Made by a program: the position numbers and the translations under genes
Notes under the pieces: model-generated
Seen by the model: the letters and a program-made list of their open reading frames with translations, nothing else
The model's database searches: none
Told to the model about the DNA's origin: nothing
Assembly (NCBI GenBank): GCA_964030475.1
Contig: CAXIPT010000003.1
Span: forward strand, 4,232,195-4,296,194
From: Tethya wilhelma
Taxonomy: Eukaryota; Porifera; Demospongiae; Tethyida; Tethyidae
Direction: 5' to 3'
DNA length: 64,000 nucleotides
Shown here: piece by piece, positions 1-12,536 of the stretch
How the letters are laid out: each line of letters opens with the position of its first letter
How positions within the stretch are numbered: position 1 is the stretch's first letter

Positions 1-85
1 TCTTTGTCTGTGGTTGCTAACATCTGGGAGGAAAATAATAGTATTATAGTGAACCTGAACTCTTCTTTATCAAACTACAACTTAC

Positions 86-341
86 CAGCGTCTAAAAAGC
101 ACCACACAGAGGCTGGGTTGCGTTGAAAATCCTTAGGTGTGTAGTTTTCATCGGCTATGGTGACAAGCAACTCTTTCATGTAAGCCATCGCCGTTTTGCC
201 AACACGCAGCTGCCCGACTTTTCTTCGATATCTGCTTGCAGCATCCTCCTCAGTGTTGCCACCGTTAGTGTCGTGCTCCTCTATTGCCATGACAGAGGCC
301 AGGACGGTTAGTGTAGTGATAGATGCTATAAGAAACTTCAT
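86..341 (-). CDS. Secreted small protein, first coding exon (partial)
   Basis: The exon encodes a Met start, a hydrophobic signal peptide (MKFLIASITTLTVLASVMA) and about 65 further residues rich in charged and polar amino acids, ending near NPASVWCFLDAGK. The start was chosen at 341 because the longer open frame upstream lacks a signal and this Met begins a textbook one. The exon stops at a GTAAGT donor (84-85 on the plus strand), so the rest of the gene lies left of the window. I do not recognise the family. One cysteine is visible near the exon end, so disulfide partners, if any, are in missing exons. It is divergent from the SLC9C gene with about 375 bp between the starts. Confidence 0.55.
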
Positions 342-717
342 CGTTGGTCGGCTTTTCTGATGGATGATCTCTTGGCAGTCAAATGCTCGATTAAATACAG
401 TACCCCTTAGACTATTGGCTTCCTCTGATTTGATAAAATACAATAATTAGTGTACATGTGATAAAAATGCAACACGTGGCTGGCTAACATAAGCACAAAA
501 GAAATAAAAAGCAGACAGTTCGTGGAAAATCGAATCTAGATTATGTTTTCGTTTTCGGGGGAGGGGCTCGCGCGCGCTCACGTATGTCGTTGTGCGCATG
601 TGCACACGTACACGGTCGGTTGCGTTTCGTCGCGCGTCACTAGCACTACGACGACACATAGCGTGCTTGCGCACCACAACACATGTACTCATCTGGTAGT
701 TTCTCAGTGCTAGAAGA
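342..717. promoter_or_regulatory. Divergent intergenic region between secreted-protein gene and SLC9C gene
   Basis: This 376-bp interval separates two genes transcribed outward. It must carry the 5' UTRs and promoters of both. A GC-rich, CpG-containing patch lies around 550-660, unlike the AT-rich flanks. No TATA box or other defined element is convincing by eye. Confidence 0.4.
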
Positions 718-3700
718 ATGCAAATGGAGGAAGAAGACTACTACATTGAGCTGTTCGCTCGTGATGACGTAAATGGAAGTGGAAGTGGACATGGTACTAC
801 TCACTCCTCTCACCATGATGGAAGCTCAGGCTCTGTCCTCTTCTTATTTGTTGCGTTTGCAGTAGGAGGTATAATATTTAATTGTCGTTAACCTTTACTC
901 ACTCAATCATTGGCTCTCTTTTCTTTTTACAGCTTTGGTTCGACATATTCTCAAACATACTCCCATTCCTTATACTGTTGTCCTAATAGTGGTCGGATTG
1001 GGATTTGGTGCAGCAACCAATGTGGACGCATTGAGTTTTCTCAATGACTTCACAGGTGTTGCTAACATGGACCCCCACCTCATGCTCTCTGTGTTTCTCC
1101 CAACACTCATTTTTGAGTCGGCTTTTGTCATGGACGTGCATACATTCAAGAAAACTATTGGACAAGCTGTCATATTGGCTGGACCGGGTCTTATCATGTG
1201 CACATTTCTCACTGCACTAATGGCACGCTACATCTTCACCTACAGCTGGTCATGGGTGACAGCATTGCTGTTTGGTTCTATTCTGAGTGCCACTGATCCT
1301 GTAGCTGTTGTAGCACTATTGAAAGACTTAGGTGAGCCTACTGTGCACATGCACATGTACAGATGCAGATCGAGTTTTCTCACATGGGATCAAGTGGCAA
1401 ATCCGGCCCCTAGTCCCTAGCCCTAGCCCTAGCCCTACCCCTAGACCTAGCACTAGCCTGCCGAAGGGGCCGGATTTGCCACTTGACCTCTCACATGTAC
1501 ACTACGCACACCTATTACTACACGACGACAGTCTACACGACAATTTAACATGCAAATTAACTCTAGACAGCAACAAAAGGAAGTGAGACGTTTGTCTTGT
1601 TCATTGTTTGTACCCATTCTCGTAATATAATGTAGGAGCATCAAAACAACTTGGAACTATTATTGAAGGAGAATCATTACTTAATGACGGAGCTGCAATT
1701 GTTCTCTTCAATGTTCTCCTCTATGAACTTGTCCCAGGACAATCTCGATCGGGTACATCACTACTCTTAGTCTATGTCACACATTACATTACAATATTTA
1801 TACATACTTCCCATACAGCACTTGAAATATTTGTGTATTTCATTCGTGTGGCATTTGGTGGGCCTGCATTTGGCTATTTGATGGCAAAGGTGACCATATT
1901 TTGGCTCTCTCGTGTCTTCAATGATGCTCTAGTGGAGATTACAATCACATTAGCCTCAGCCTACGTCACCTACTATGTTGGTGAGAGCCTCCTTGGAGTG
2001 TCTGGAGTCTTGGCCATCGTCACTCTCGGCATTGATATAAACTCACGGCGCACAAACATTAGCCCAGAAGTTGAAGTGTTTCTGCATAGGTATGCTGCAC
2101 ATACAATACTGCATGCATGGTTGCTTGGCATTTGAAAGACAATCTTCAATATTATAGGTTTTGGGGGATGTTAGGATATCTGGCAAATACTCTGATCTTT
2201 ATCATTGTGGGAGTTGTCATTGCTCAAAGGGCCTTTGATGGAGTGGAAGATATCGACTGGATGTTCATGTTTGCTCTCTATATTGGTGTTATGGTTATCA
2301 GGTAAGTTATGTGATTTTGCATGCAGTACAATCAAGAAATAATTATAGTGGTGTGTATGTATAATATAGCCCAAGAAAGAGTTGCAACTATTTTAACGGC
2401 ACTCTATATTTTGTGTGTGTATAGTGTAACCCTATCCCTGCATTTGCTGAGATTACCAATTGTTTCAAGTATTTTACTGCACTATATTGTTACAACGCTC
2501 ACTATAATTATGGACCGTGTGAGGAATTTCACCTTTGCATGCTCTGTCCATAGTGGTACAAGTGCTGGCCTTAAAAGGTTGCTACCAACACGTAATGATT
2601 ATCTCGAACCAATGACTACAATTCCCCTATCCGGTGTCATATACCTTGTGACCTATCCTAACCCTCGTTTGTAATCATCCGTTTGTGTTTCGTAACAGAA
2701 CAAGCATCAGTTTTCTTCCCTGAAATCAAACACAGGGATTGTGTGAACATAGTTGCATTCCTTCATTCTGTCTGGCCTTATTAGTCTTTTTTTAAATATA
2801 ATTATTAATGTAGTTTCAATCACAAATAGCTTTTCTTATTACTCTGCTAAACTTTGAAGAAAAAAACAAAAAAAAAAAGAAAGAAAAAACCATAGAACAC
2901 CACAATACAATTAGCAATCAAACCAGGCCATGTTTGAGTTGGCGTACATTGCCTAATTATCTCTGTTGTACTACTCCACCAGATTCATAGTGATTGGAGG
3001 GTTGACCCCTCTCTTGATGCACATTGGTTACTCCATTGACTGGAAACAGATCATCATCATCACTTGGGGAGGACTCAGAGGAGCAGTTGGTCTCAGCTTG
3101 GCCCTCGGTGTTGTGTCTACTGCTGGTGTGCCAGTACACAGCATTGGAAGCAAGGTGTTTCATTTATGCATGTGGAGTACATTATGTAGATCAAGTAAAA
3201 CAAGTCAAACAACTTTTGGTCCCATCATGTTTTGGTATAGTTCAGAAGCTTGGCCACGACATTGTGTACACAATTAAGGGAGGATCCTAGGAGTATGCAA
3301 CACATGTAGTCATTGCAAAGATAACCATGATATATTAGTTAACCTGGGAACCAGACTAGTAATATTATTATAGAACAGGAACTGTTTTGACATGTGATTG
3401 TGGTTCGTCCAGTATAGACCACAAATTATTACACTAGCCTAATAATAGTAATTGTTCGGCCGAAACATACCAGTCTGTTTACTCATGCATGCCTTTCAAT
3501 AATACTATTATAGTGTCTTCTACACACATTAATACCCTGTCAATTTATACTTGTTGGTGCAGGTGCTCTTTCACACAGCTGGCATTGTGATCCTCACTCT
3601 CCTTGTGAATGCTACCACAGTGGGTACTCTCTTGAAGGCTCTCGGAATGAGTGACATCAGTCATGCCCAGCGTATGACCATGGCAACAGCTGTTCGGAGG

Positions 3701-4515
3701 ATCAATGAGGCCAAACTGAGAGCCATCAGCATGCTCAAATCGGACCGTTTCTTGGCTGATGCTCACTGGGAGATGGTGGACAGAAGAACAGAGATTGAAG
3801 ACCCTTATGCAAAGATAGACAATGAGATTGAGGTATAGTATTATGTAGAGTGCACGATATTCTACTGTGTAGCCTTGTTTCTATGCCTTATCTTTTTTTT
3901 CCATTTTCTTATTGTGCAACAAGTTAGCTGGGATATACCCAATGAGGATTATGTCTATAATTATGATAGCATAGCTCTAATTGTGAATAATGATTTTTTT
4001 TCATGCAGTTTTCTAGTAATGCAGTGGCAGCCCTCGGTGCTCATAGCCAGTGTCCGAAGTGCGAAACTAATGTACCTCGTGTTCCCCATCCAAAGGAGAT
4101 CGCTGAACTAGCTGAGGAGGTACGCTTAAGAATGTTAAAGGCCGAGAAGACAAGCTACTGGAGACAGTTTGAGCAAGGCATGCTTGGAAGACAAGCAGTG
4201 TTGGCACTTATCAACCTTGCTGATACAGCCATGGACACTCCTGACAGGTGTAACATGAAGAATTCGAACATGCACACTATGGCTAAAATCTACTAATGAC
4301 ATGTTTATAGATAAATTTTATTGTAGACAGTCTTGTGTAACAATAGTATTTGCTGTTCTCCTGTAATGCAATGTCATGCTAAGTATATTATACTGTTTGT
4401 GCAGGTTGATCACAGCGAAGGACATTGAACCATATTGGAAAATACCATTTTATCTTGTCAAAATTGTAAGCATTAGTGTAGAGATTGTGCTCTACACATT
4501 TACAAGTTGTTTCAC

Positions 4516-4547
<32 letters not shown>

Positions 4548-5366
4548 GTACACAGCGCGGATGGATTGTAAGGCTGCTGCATTGGAAGTCTCCCCCAGCT
4601 CCACCTCGGCCCAAACTCAAGTGCTTGAACTGGATGTATGGCTTGGCTCTGCACTCTCTCTTTGAATGGATCCTCTTTGGTGTCATCCTCATCAACATCA
4701 TTTGCACGTTTATCGAGCTCTTCTTAAAGAACACTACCGGCTTGCTCGTCCTGCAGTATTTCAACTACGTATTCTGTTTGATCTACATCATTGAGGCCGT
4801 CATAAAACTCAGTGGACTAAGACAGCACTATTTCTTTAGCAAGTGGAACATTTTTGACTTCATCATTCTCATCATTTCTCTCGTGGACATTATCGTGGAG
4901 TTCAGTCTGCCCGAGGACTATCTCAACGCTCACTTCTCACCATCTGTGATTCGTGTCATCAAAGTTTTGAGAATACTAAGAGTTGGAAGAGGACTTCGCC
5001 TTGTCAAGGTACACAAATTACATGATTTAATTTTTTTTCTTTCCTTTTTATCAATAATTATTGATTAGTTTTTGTCAAAAGATGAGAACCTTTTGTTTAT
5101 TTTTTCGCTTGCTTGTTGAAAACTTTTTTTCATCATCACACAGCTTGTCCTTCCACTGCTGATTGGACTGGTCGATGCCATGATCAACCGTCGACTTCGA
5201 TTTGGCTACGATATCGGGAAAGGTTTTGTCGTTGGGGAAGAGGAGATGCTGCAGAAGTTTGGACGGATTGGTTCAGTGGTGCATAAGAACATTGCCCAGG
5301 AATTTCAACGACGAGCTGAAGCCTCTCGTGTGGATGTGATCAGGAGTCTGGGTACGTGGGTTCAAG

Positions 5367-5400
<34 letters not shown>

Positions 5401-5419
5401 TNNNNNNNNNNNNNNNNNN

Positions 5420-5469
<50 letters not shown>

Positions 5470-6973
5470 TGTGTGTGTGTGCAACAAGAGCTCATGCTTA
5501 AGATAGTGAGAGAGTGTTTGGTGTCCAAACAAACATTCTTTTTCACACCTACAGTCATACAATTACAATAATTATACATGCCCACAGCAACGTAAATGTA
5601 TAATCATCGTACAGGGTCATTACTACGAATTACTAAAAATTTAAAATTTTGATCTAAAGTAATGAACAATTAACCACCTAGAATATAAATGAGGATTCCA
5701 AACTCATAATATTATGAACCTTGTTTCCATTTCCTCCTCTTCAGGACTGATGAGAAAGGAGCATCCTGGAGTGGCCCTGTCGGTGAAGACACACCATGCC
5801 ATCCGCTCTGTCCTCAACCATTGCCGTGACACCATCAGACAGCTGCTGGGAAGTGGACTACTCGATGAATCCGATGCAGAGAAGCTTTTACTGGTTAGTA
5901 CACAATAGGCATCACTGTATGTACACACAATGCACACATAAGCCTTATACATGACCAACAATATTTTTATTGGCCATTTCCTGTGCATACTTGTACATTT
6001 CTCAAGTGTACATGTAACTTGGTGATACTTTTGTGACTGTTATGGGATGAACTGTCAGTTTGGGATGTGCCAAAGAAATGCCCTATATAATTATCTTGTT
6101 ACATGCTATGAATTTAACTCCTAGTTTGGTTACACGATAAATGACGTGACCTCTCACGTCTGGTCTAAATCATAGGATGGCTGGATGCTTAGGAGAGTGG
6201 GTGTCAGTATATAGACATAGATGCCCTATGCTTCACTCCTGTCTGTCTAGCTCACCCACTGGTTGTTGTCTGTGGATCTAATAGATTGTGTTCCCAGAAA
6301 TAGTTTGTAATTGAATATTTTTCTATTGAAGGCTGAGTCCTCCTGCTGGCCTAGAGGGATTTGGTGAAATGCAATTAGTTAGATTCTCCAAAAGTTCAAA
6401 AATTTGCCCCATCAGCTCTAGAAATCCCAAGCGACATTGTTCTATTTGACCTTCTCCTTTCTTTTTACTTTCACTGATTCGACCCTCAAAGACATTAAAA
6501 GATTGTAGGCATTTCTGAGCAAGGTGTTATCTCTCTTGGGAGGTAGGGGTCACTGGGGAAGGTCACTCAAGCTTGTGGGGACTAATAGATGTGTGTACAT
6601 TGGGCATGCTCTGTCCAGATGGTTCAAATCAAGAGTCTAATTGGTTGCTGTCAGGAGCTATTGCTCTCATGCCAACCCTAAGCAGGCTCTCATGCTTACA
6701 ACCACAGCCTTGCTGTTGCTACCCCAACACTCCCAATACATTGTGTCGAGGGTGATTCCACATGGTTCCTTTCCTTGCCACAGACAATTTTAGTGGCACC
6801 AAAAGAGTACATATTCATTTTATATATGCCACAAAAAGTATAATGATGCATAATGGTTTACTCTTAAAAGATCAGTTTTTGTGACAGCTGTTATACAAAG
6901 TAACCTATAACCTCGTAAACTGGCTTTGCTAAGCTTAGCAACACTCTCACTCTCCACTCTCTCTCTCTCTCCT

Positions 6974-7033
<60 letters not shown>

Positions 7034-7814
7034 NCACACATAGGGCATTGAAGTGAAGATGAAACGACTGGAGAGGACCCCGGCCAGCCTGCCCCCTCCT
7101 GATCCCTATGTGGTGCTGTGTAATGTCCCCTGGTTGAGTGGATTGGACAAGGAGATACTGACAGCCATCCAGAGCTCGGCCTCCCTCATACAGTTTGAGC
7201 ACGACGAGAAGATCATCAGTCCTGGTGAAGTATGCAAAGGAATCTACATCATCGTCTCTGGCCTAGTGAAGGTACTTACAGGGTGCTGTTTATTATTAGC
7301 CTCAGTCTATAGTAGCCTCGTACCCAGGCCACCCACAGGGCAAACAAAATTGCAACCATAATTATAAACAAGTCTTAAGTGTGTAGCTATAGTCCCTCAC
7401 ATGCACATGTGTGTATGTGCGTGTATCATATATACACTACTGCCTCTCTAATTCAAGCAATATAAGTTGCTGAATTCTCTCAATGTCTGCTGTGTGGTTT
7501 GAGATGCTGCAAGCAACTGTTATTGTTGCCTAGAGTACATTAACCTTATAATTAAGGGACTGACCATGTACAGAGCTCACAGACCCATGCAACATTGATG
7601 CAACATTGTTGGAACAATGTTACTCCACGTATGGTGGTTTTGGTAATGTAATTAACATGGCAACATGGCAATATGTTCAACATGATGCACGCAACAAGTT
7701 TTGAAAACATCCACGAAGCAACATGTCATAAGCAACATGTTTCAGGCTCGTTACATACTCATACACTGTGTTTAAATGTACTACATTGCTGATTGACTCT
7801 TAATTAGTGTTCAC

Positions 7815-7888
<74 letters not shown>

Positions 7889-8114
7889 CGAGTGCTGCGC
7901 ACTTTAAAGGGCATGCAACTATTTTGTTTGCCATTGACCCATTAGCCTCGTACCAGGCCACACCCTCTTTTAGTGTTACACACTAAGAATTGGGATGTGT
8001 AACTTGAAGAGCTGGGAGGAGCCTGGGAACGAGACTAACCTCCACTCATGTAGCCACTATCCAACAATTAGCCTATAAAAACTTTGGTTGCTAGGCAATG
8101 GCAAACAAACACAC

Positions 8115-8167
<53 letters not shown>

Positions 8168-9784
8168 GGTGACATCACTGTCTAGTTCAAAGCAGGAAGA
8201 CCAACTCTTCACCAAGCTAATCCGAAACGACTCTCACACCAGCTCTCACGCGAGCTCCCACCAAGGCAACAACAGAAAGACTTCCATTGAATCATCAGAC
8301 GGTGTACAGAACAGCATTGATTACTATGGTACGGGCACAGTGATGGGAGAGACTGTCATTCTCGAACGGAAGGAGTACAACATGACAGTGGAGTGTGAAA
8401 CGGACGTTCAAGCTTTCCTCATTCAGGAAGACCATTTGCAAAAGGTTTTGGAATCCCACCCTGTTGTGGAGGATCGACTGTGGAGGGTCAATGGTATCCA
8501 CACTGCTACCCAGCTGCTGGTTCAGCTGCCAGAATACCAGGTGCCGTGCATGAGCTGGGTACCAATGATGGTGCATGGGTGTGACATGATAATCATGACC
8601 TAATAATGATGTCATTCTGGGAATTGTATATAGCATTGGATTCACTGAAGTTAACATAGTTCACTAATAATTGTAGTTGTTCTACATAATTATTACACTT
8701 TTTTTGTCATTGTCATAATAATTATTACTATCCATCCTTGCACATATAGGATTGGTCTACCACCCAGCTGCTGCTGCTGTGCGAAGGTGCCTTCATTGCC
8801 TCTCCTCCGATTGAGCCTGTGCCGACATTTGAGATTCTGGAGAACCACAAGGAAGTGATCGTGGTCAGTGGAGAAGTACGATGCCTCAATACACGTGAAA
8901 AGCTCACAGCTCCTTGTATTGTGCCCAAGAATGTCAAGTATGTCAGCAACTTATGTTTATTTTGTTATATTTGTGTGGATTGGTGTTTGGAAATTATTTA
9001 GAAGACGTTTTATCTTTACAAAGCAAAGTTTAATCAACATTCCAGTGGTTATCTTTATGATAATTAAGCGAATTGAGTTGGTGATTTCTAAGCTTGATGA
9101 TTCTGTACCAACTGCAATGGTTTGACGCAGGTACCTGCTGATGAACAGTGGCAACCCTAAACTGCTGGTCATTCCAACCTCGGATGGAAACAGTGAGAGC
9201 TCTGATGCTGCTACCAATCAGTCCTGGCTGCCCCGTTACAAGCACAAGATGACGTTTGTGGAGAAACTGAAATTTGTTGGCCAGAAGATTGCACTCTTCT
9301 TTGTGTGGGTGAGTCATGTTATGATCCGAGTCTTTGTGCAACCAAACTACAGCTGTACTTTACTATTACAAGCAGAGCAATTTTACTATTATATCAGTGT
9401 TCACATAAAATTTATAATGTGTGTACAATTTCCTAGCTCTACTCTCACATCATGTCTGTGGTGAACATCTGCGTGTTCCTGTGCAAATGCAAGAAGAACT
9501 CCGTTTCTGATGATATGGATAGTGATGTGGAAGCTGGACAGGCACCAAATGATGATGAGGATGATGATGAAGACACACCCACTAGTTTTCCAGACACTCC
9601 CACACCAAGCTCCTCCCATGAGGTCATTGACATGGAACCACCGGTTGTCGTCGGCAACCCAATCACTGTAGATAACGGTAGGGTTCTTACCCCCGTTACC
9701 CCAATTAGGGGAGCAGGTCCCGAGGTAAAGTATCACGATCTTGGTGACATTGAGAGAGAGGACAGCGAACAAAAACTAACATAG
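718..9784 (+). CDS. SLC9C: Sperm-type Na+/H+ exchanger with voltage sensor and CNBD (SLC9C family)
   Basis: Seventeen exons splice in phase to about 1315 aa: 718-868, 933-1331, 1636-1752, 1819-2089, 2158-2301, 2983-3154, 3563-3832, 4009-4247, 4405-4465, 4556-5008, 5144-5351, 5745-5893, 7044-7271, 8169-8540, 8750-8937, 9131-9308, 9437-9784. Residues about 40-450 form the exchanger, with the conserved SATDPVAVVALLKDLG and GESLLNDGAAIVLF motifs. Residues about 610-765 are a four-helix voltage sensor whose S4 carries seven positive charges at every third position (R/K pattern in RVIKVLRILRVGRGLRLVK). Residues about 900-1045 are a cyclic-nucleotide-binding fold. The tail is acidic. Known family role: plasma-membrane Na+/H+ exchange gated by hyperpolarisation and tuned by cyclic nucleotides in sperm flagella. 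Length is close to the sea-urchin protein. Intron 11 contains an assembly gap. Introns 12 and 13 are the longest (1150 and 897 bp) and hold repeats only. Confidence 0.93.
1387..1488. mobile_element. MITE with near-perfect inverted arms and 9-bp TSD (intron 2 of SLC9C)
   Basis: The arms 1390-1411 and 1465-1486 are perfect inverted repeats (core CAAGTGGCAAATCCGGCCCC). The spacer consists of degenerate CCCTAG repeats. The 9-bp sequence TCTCACATG occurs directly on both sides (1378-1386 and 1489-1497), consistent with a target-site duplication. There is no coding capacity. A 9-bp duplication fits MULE-like elements; the superfamily assignment is inference. Confidence 0.75.
5369..5480. repeat. GT microsatellite interrupted by an assembly gap
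   Basis: A long GT tract begins 17 bp after the exon 11 donor of SLC9C and is broken by 18 N at 5402-5419. The true repeat length is therefore unknown. It lies wholly in an intron. Confidence 0.9.
6951..7034. repeat. CT microsatellite abutting an SLC9C splice acceptor
   Basis: A CT tract of about 80 bp, with one ambiguous base at 7034, runs to within 10 bp of the exon 13 acceptor (TAG at 7041-7043). It is effectively the polypyrimidine tract of this intron. Confidence 0.85.
7812..7887. repeat. CA/CG microsatellite in SLC9C intron 13
   Basis: CA dinucleotides with a short CG stretch at the left end, mid-intron. Confidence 0.85.
7943..8037. mobile_element. Foldback element, TAGCCTCGT...CCAGGC family, copy 1
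   Basis: The left end reads TAGCCTCGTACCAGGCC and the right end GAGCCTGGGAACGAGACTA, imperfect inverted repeats enclosing about 55 bp. The same termini recur at 12382, 36433, 43561, 44969 and 46897. A solo left end is at 7314-7330. No target duplication is obvious for this copy. Confidence 0.6.
8108..8160. repeat. CA microsatellite abutting an SLC9C splice acceptor
   Basis: A CA tract ends 8 bp before exon 14 of SLC9C (acceptor TATATAG at 8162-8168). Confidence 0.85.
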
Positions 9785-10139
9785 AAACAGTGTATTATAG
9801 TGTTGACTAGCAGAGGGATATTTTTTTTTGTGTTGGATTAATATATAGGCCCCCTTATTGGCTAGTATTTATTACGTATAATTTGTAAATTAATTATAAA
9901 GTTTAAAATAAGCTATGGTGTTTACATAATGCATGGTAAGTACTGTATCATGGATAGAAGCACACACACACACACACAGAAAGTGAGTAAAACAACTGAT
10001 TATAATATAATTGCCAAAAAGAAATAATAATTAAGACATGTATATACATGAAGACAAGTGTTAATAAAAAAGGAGACAATGACTGAATACATTTATTGTC
10101 GTAATTGATAAACAACAAAAATATACTACACATGTAGCT
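9785..10139. other. Convergent 3' intergenic region (SLC9C / DOK-like)
   Basis: AT-rich, with a short CA tract near 9961-9979. An AATAAA on the plus strand (10063-10068) could serve SLC9C. A minus-strand AATAAA (10092-10097) lies 43 bp beyond the DOK-like stop. If both are used, the transcripts end almost back to back. No coding sequence seen. Confidence 0.5.
10092..10097 (-). terminator. Polyadenylation signal of the DOK-like gene
   Basis: AATAAA on the minus strand, 43-48 bp after the stop codon at 10140. Confidence 0.55.
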
Positions 10140-12477
10140 CTACTCCTGCTGCTCTTCCATTGACTGAGGCGGTGACTCTCCCTCCATGCTGTACTGTCTA
10201 GGGGGGATGGGAGGGGGCTGTTCATCCTCCCCCTCCTCGTCCCCACGGCTCCCGTCACCCTCCACTGTCTGTTTGCCATCAGCCTCTGGACTGGTCTTGT
10301 TTGTTTTCTTGTTCTTGTCGATCTTGCTGTAGCCTTTAGTGTCTCGTTGGATAGTATCGGGAGTCAATTCTCGTTCTCGGTTTGCTAAATTTGTCCCTGT
10401 CTCTGATCCAGCTGCCGGTCGGGGTGACGGACTTTTGGCCTGCGATGGTGGCGTTTCTTCCCCCGAAGTCACTTGACCCGTCTGAAAATCAGTTGAACAT
10501 GACGCTGCAGTACTGTGTTTGGTTGATTCCAGATTATTGTTTGACGGTGTCTGTTCCGTCTCTCCTAGTCTCCCGCCATTCTGTTCTCGACTCAATGTTC
10601 CAAAACCACCAGCAGTACCGTAAATGGGGTTTACAGTGAGACTATTATCATCAATTCCATTACTAGCTGCATTGCCACCAGTACTACTATTCCCCGGCGT
10701 TGTCAATCCAGCCATGTGTACCCCCGGACTGCTGAATAGGTTCTCCTTCGAACCGTACAGGGGGTTGTCCATCAATCCACTGTCGCTGGCATCCTGTCCA
10801 CCATCAGTGAGGTCCTCCTTTGACCCATAGAGAGGGTTGTCTATTCGCTTCTTCTCTACTGTCTCCGTGAGCACGTATCGTAGATTAGAAGGATTTGCTG
10901 CTGCCGGCACCAAAGTTCTTTGCTGCTGATTTTCTGGAGACGGTGCCATATTTCTGCTCCGTCCGTCTGGACTATCGGGATGTTTAGCAATGGCATACTC
11001 CCCCTCTTGAGTGGCTGGTATAACGGCACGATTCACAGCATTCGGTGGAAAAGCTATATCGTACACCAGCTCGTCGGACTCCGAACCACTGCTCTTTAAC
11101 TTGATGCTGGAGGTGGACTGACGATGGACCAGTGCATTGTAGAACCCACCACTGACGGCACTGTGTTCCATGGCCTTGCGTTGAAAGTGTTCCGGCATCC
11201 TGTGAACCGTGTGGGAGTAGGTGTCGTCCACTCCAGGATCTCTCGTCGAGATATGCTCTCCTCTCAGAGCAGCTGGGGGAGGAGGAACGCTGCCGGGGGG
11301 AGGAGACCGCACCTCTTTACCCCCTTGCCACCTCTCGCCACTCTCCGATTGAATGGTTTCGTTTTCGTGTAAGTACTTGTGTGTCCTTGAAGGAGTGGTG
11401 TTCACTCTCCTGAGCTGGTAGGCAGGACTGGGACCGGACATCTCTGTCGTGCCCGACGTCATTTTCAGGGTTTGAGATCGACTGCTATTCTTTGCCTCAT
11501 TGCTGCCAACTGGTGGGGTGGAATCAGGTGGCAAGGGTGCTGGAGGTCGTGTATCCAAAACTCTGCTACTTCTTGGCGAACTTGCTTTCGTTAAAGTGTC
11601 CAACATTTTGTAGAGTCTTTCGCCTCGACTTGTGACAAACTCAAATTTTCCTTCACCTCGCGGTGATCGCCGACCAGCTTCAAAACCAAACAGCTCGGTT
11701 CCGTGCCAGTATCTCCTGAGACTACCAAAAGGCCATACCCCCAACACTTGACGGCTCTGAGCATTGGCACAGACGATCTCTTTCTTGGGCGTGAAGGAGA
11801 GGAGGCAGGTGGGACCAGTGGCACCAATGAGGGTCATGGACTGAGAGTCTTTCGGTTTGAGCTCGTACTCATGATAGCCTAAGAGGAAAGGTCATTATGA
11901 AATGAGTCTGGTCTTATCTATAGTGGTGTTAAAACTAGTTTGTTTTTGTAAAACTGAATACATGTTTGCTTAGTAATGTGCACATTTGTTATCAATCTGG
12001 TGATAGCACATACAGTAGTGATGGACAGTATAAACAGTGGCTATAAGGCATATCTGTATGGTGTGTCAATATTGATACCAATATTACAGTACATGTATAC
12101 ACAACCTGGCCATGTAAATCATCTTTCCCACCTCTGTTTTTCTTGGGATCTTTTCTAGCATACAAAGCAGGAAAGCCTGGTTTATGAAGCTGAAAAAAAC
12201 AAACAATGTACAACACTGTACATGTTGAAAGCTAATGTCCATTTATAGTATACGGTAAGTCACGTAAGTCTCCAGGGGAATTTGTTTGGAATAATATACT
12301 ACTGTAGAAATTCACAACAATTTATATCCATACTCCTAGGCTACCATGTGATACCAGCTCCCATAACAACACAGATCAATACTAGCCTTGTACCCAGGCT
12401 CTCGGCTTTGACCTTTCACTAATGGCAAGGGAGAGAGCCTGGGTATCAACACACTGTACAATGGATTCACCAAACAT

Positions 12478-12536
<59 letters not shown>

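Noticed and set aside
1412..1455. CCCTAG repeats as an interstitial telomere
   Set aside because: Metazoan telomeres are TTAGGG/CCCTAA; this degenerate hexamer is only about 40 bp and is the loop of a MITE.
2321..2674. ORF in SLC9C intron 5
   Set aside because: No similarity to the exchanger, low coding character; the flanking exons splice in phase across it.
12181..12190. Upstream acceptor TTTTTTTCAG for DOK-like exon 3
   Set aside because: With the strong exon 2 donor (phase 1) it reads into an immediate stop; it works only with a poor alternative GTACAA donor, so the AACCAG acceptor at 12176/12177 was preferred.
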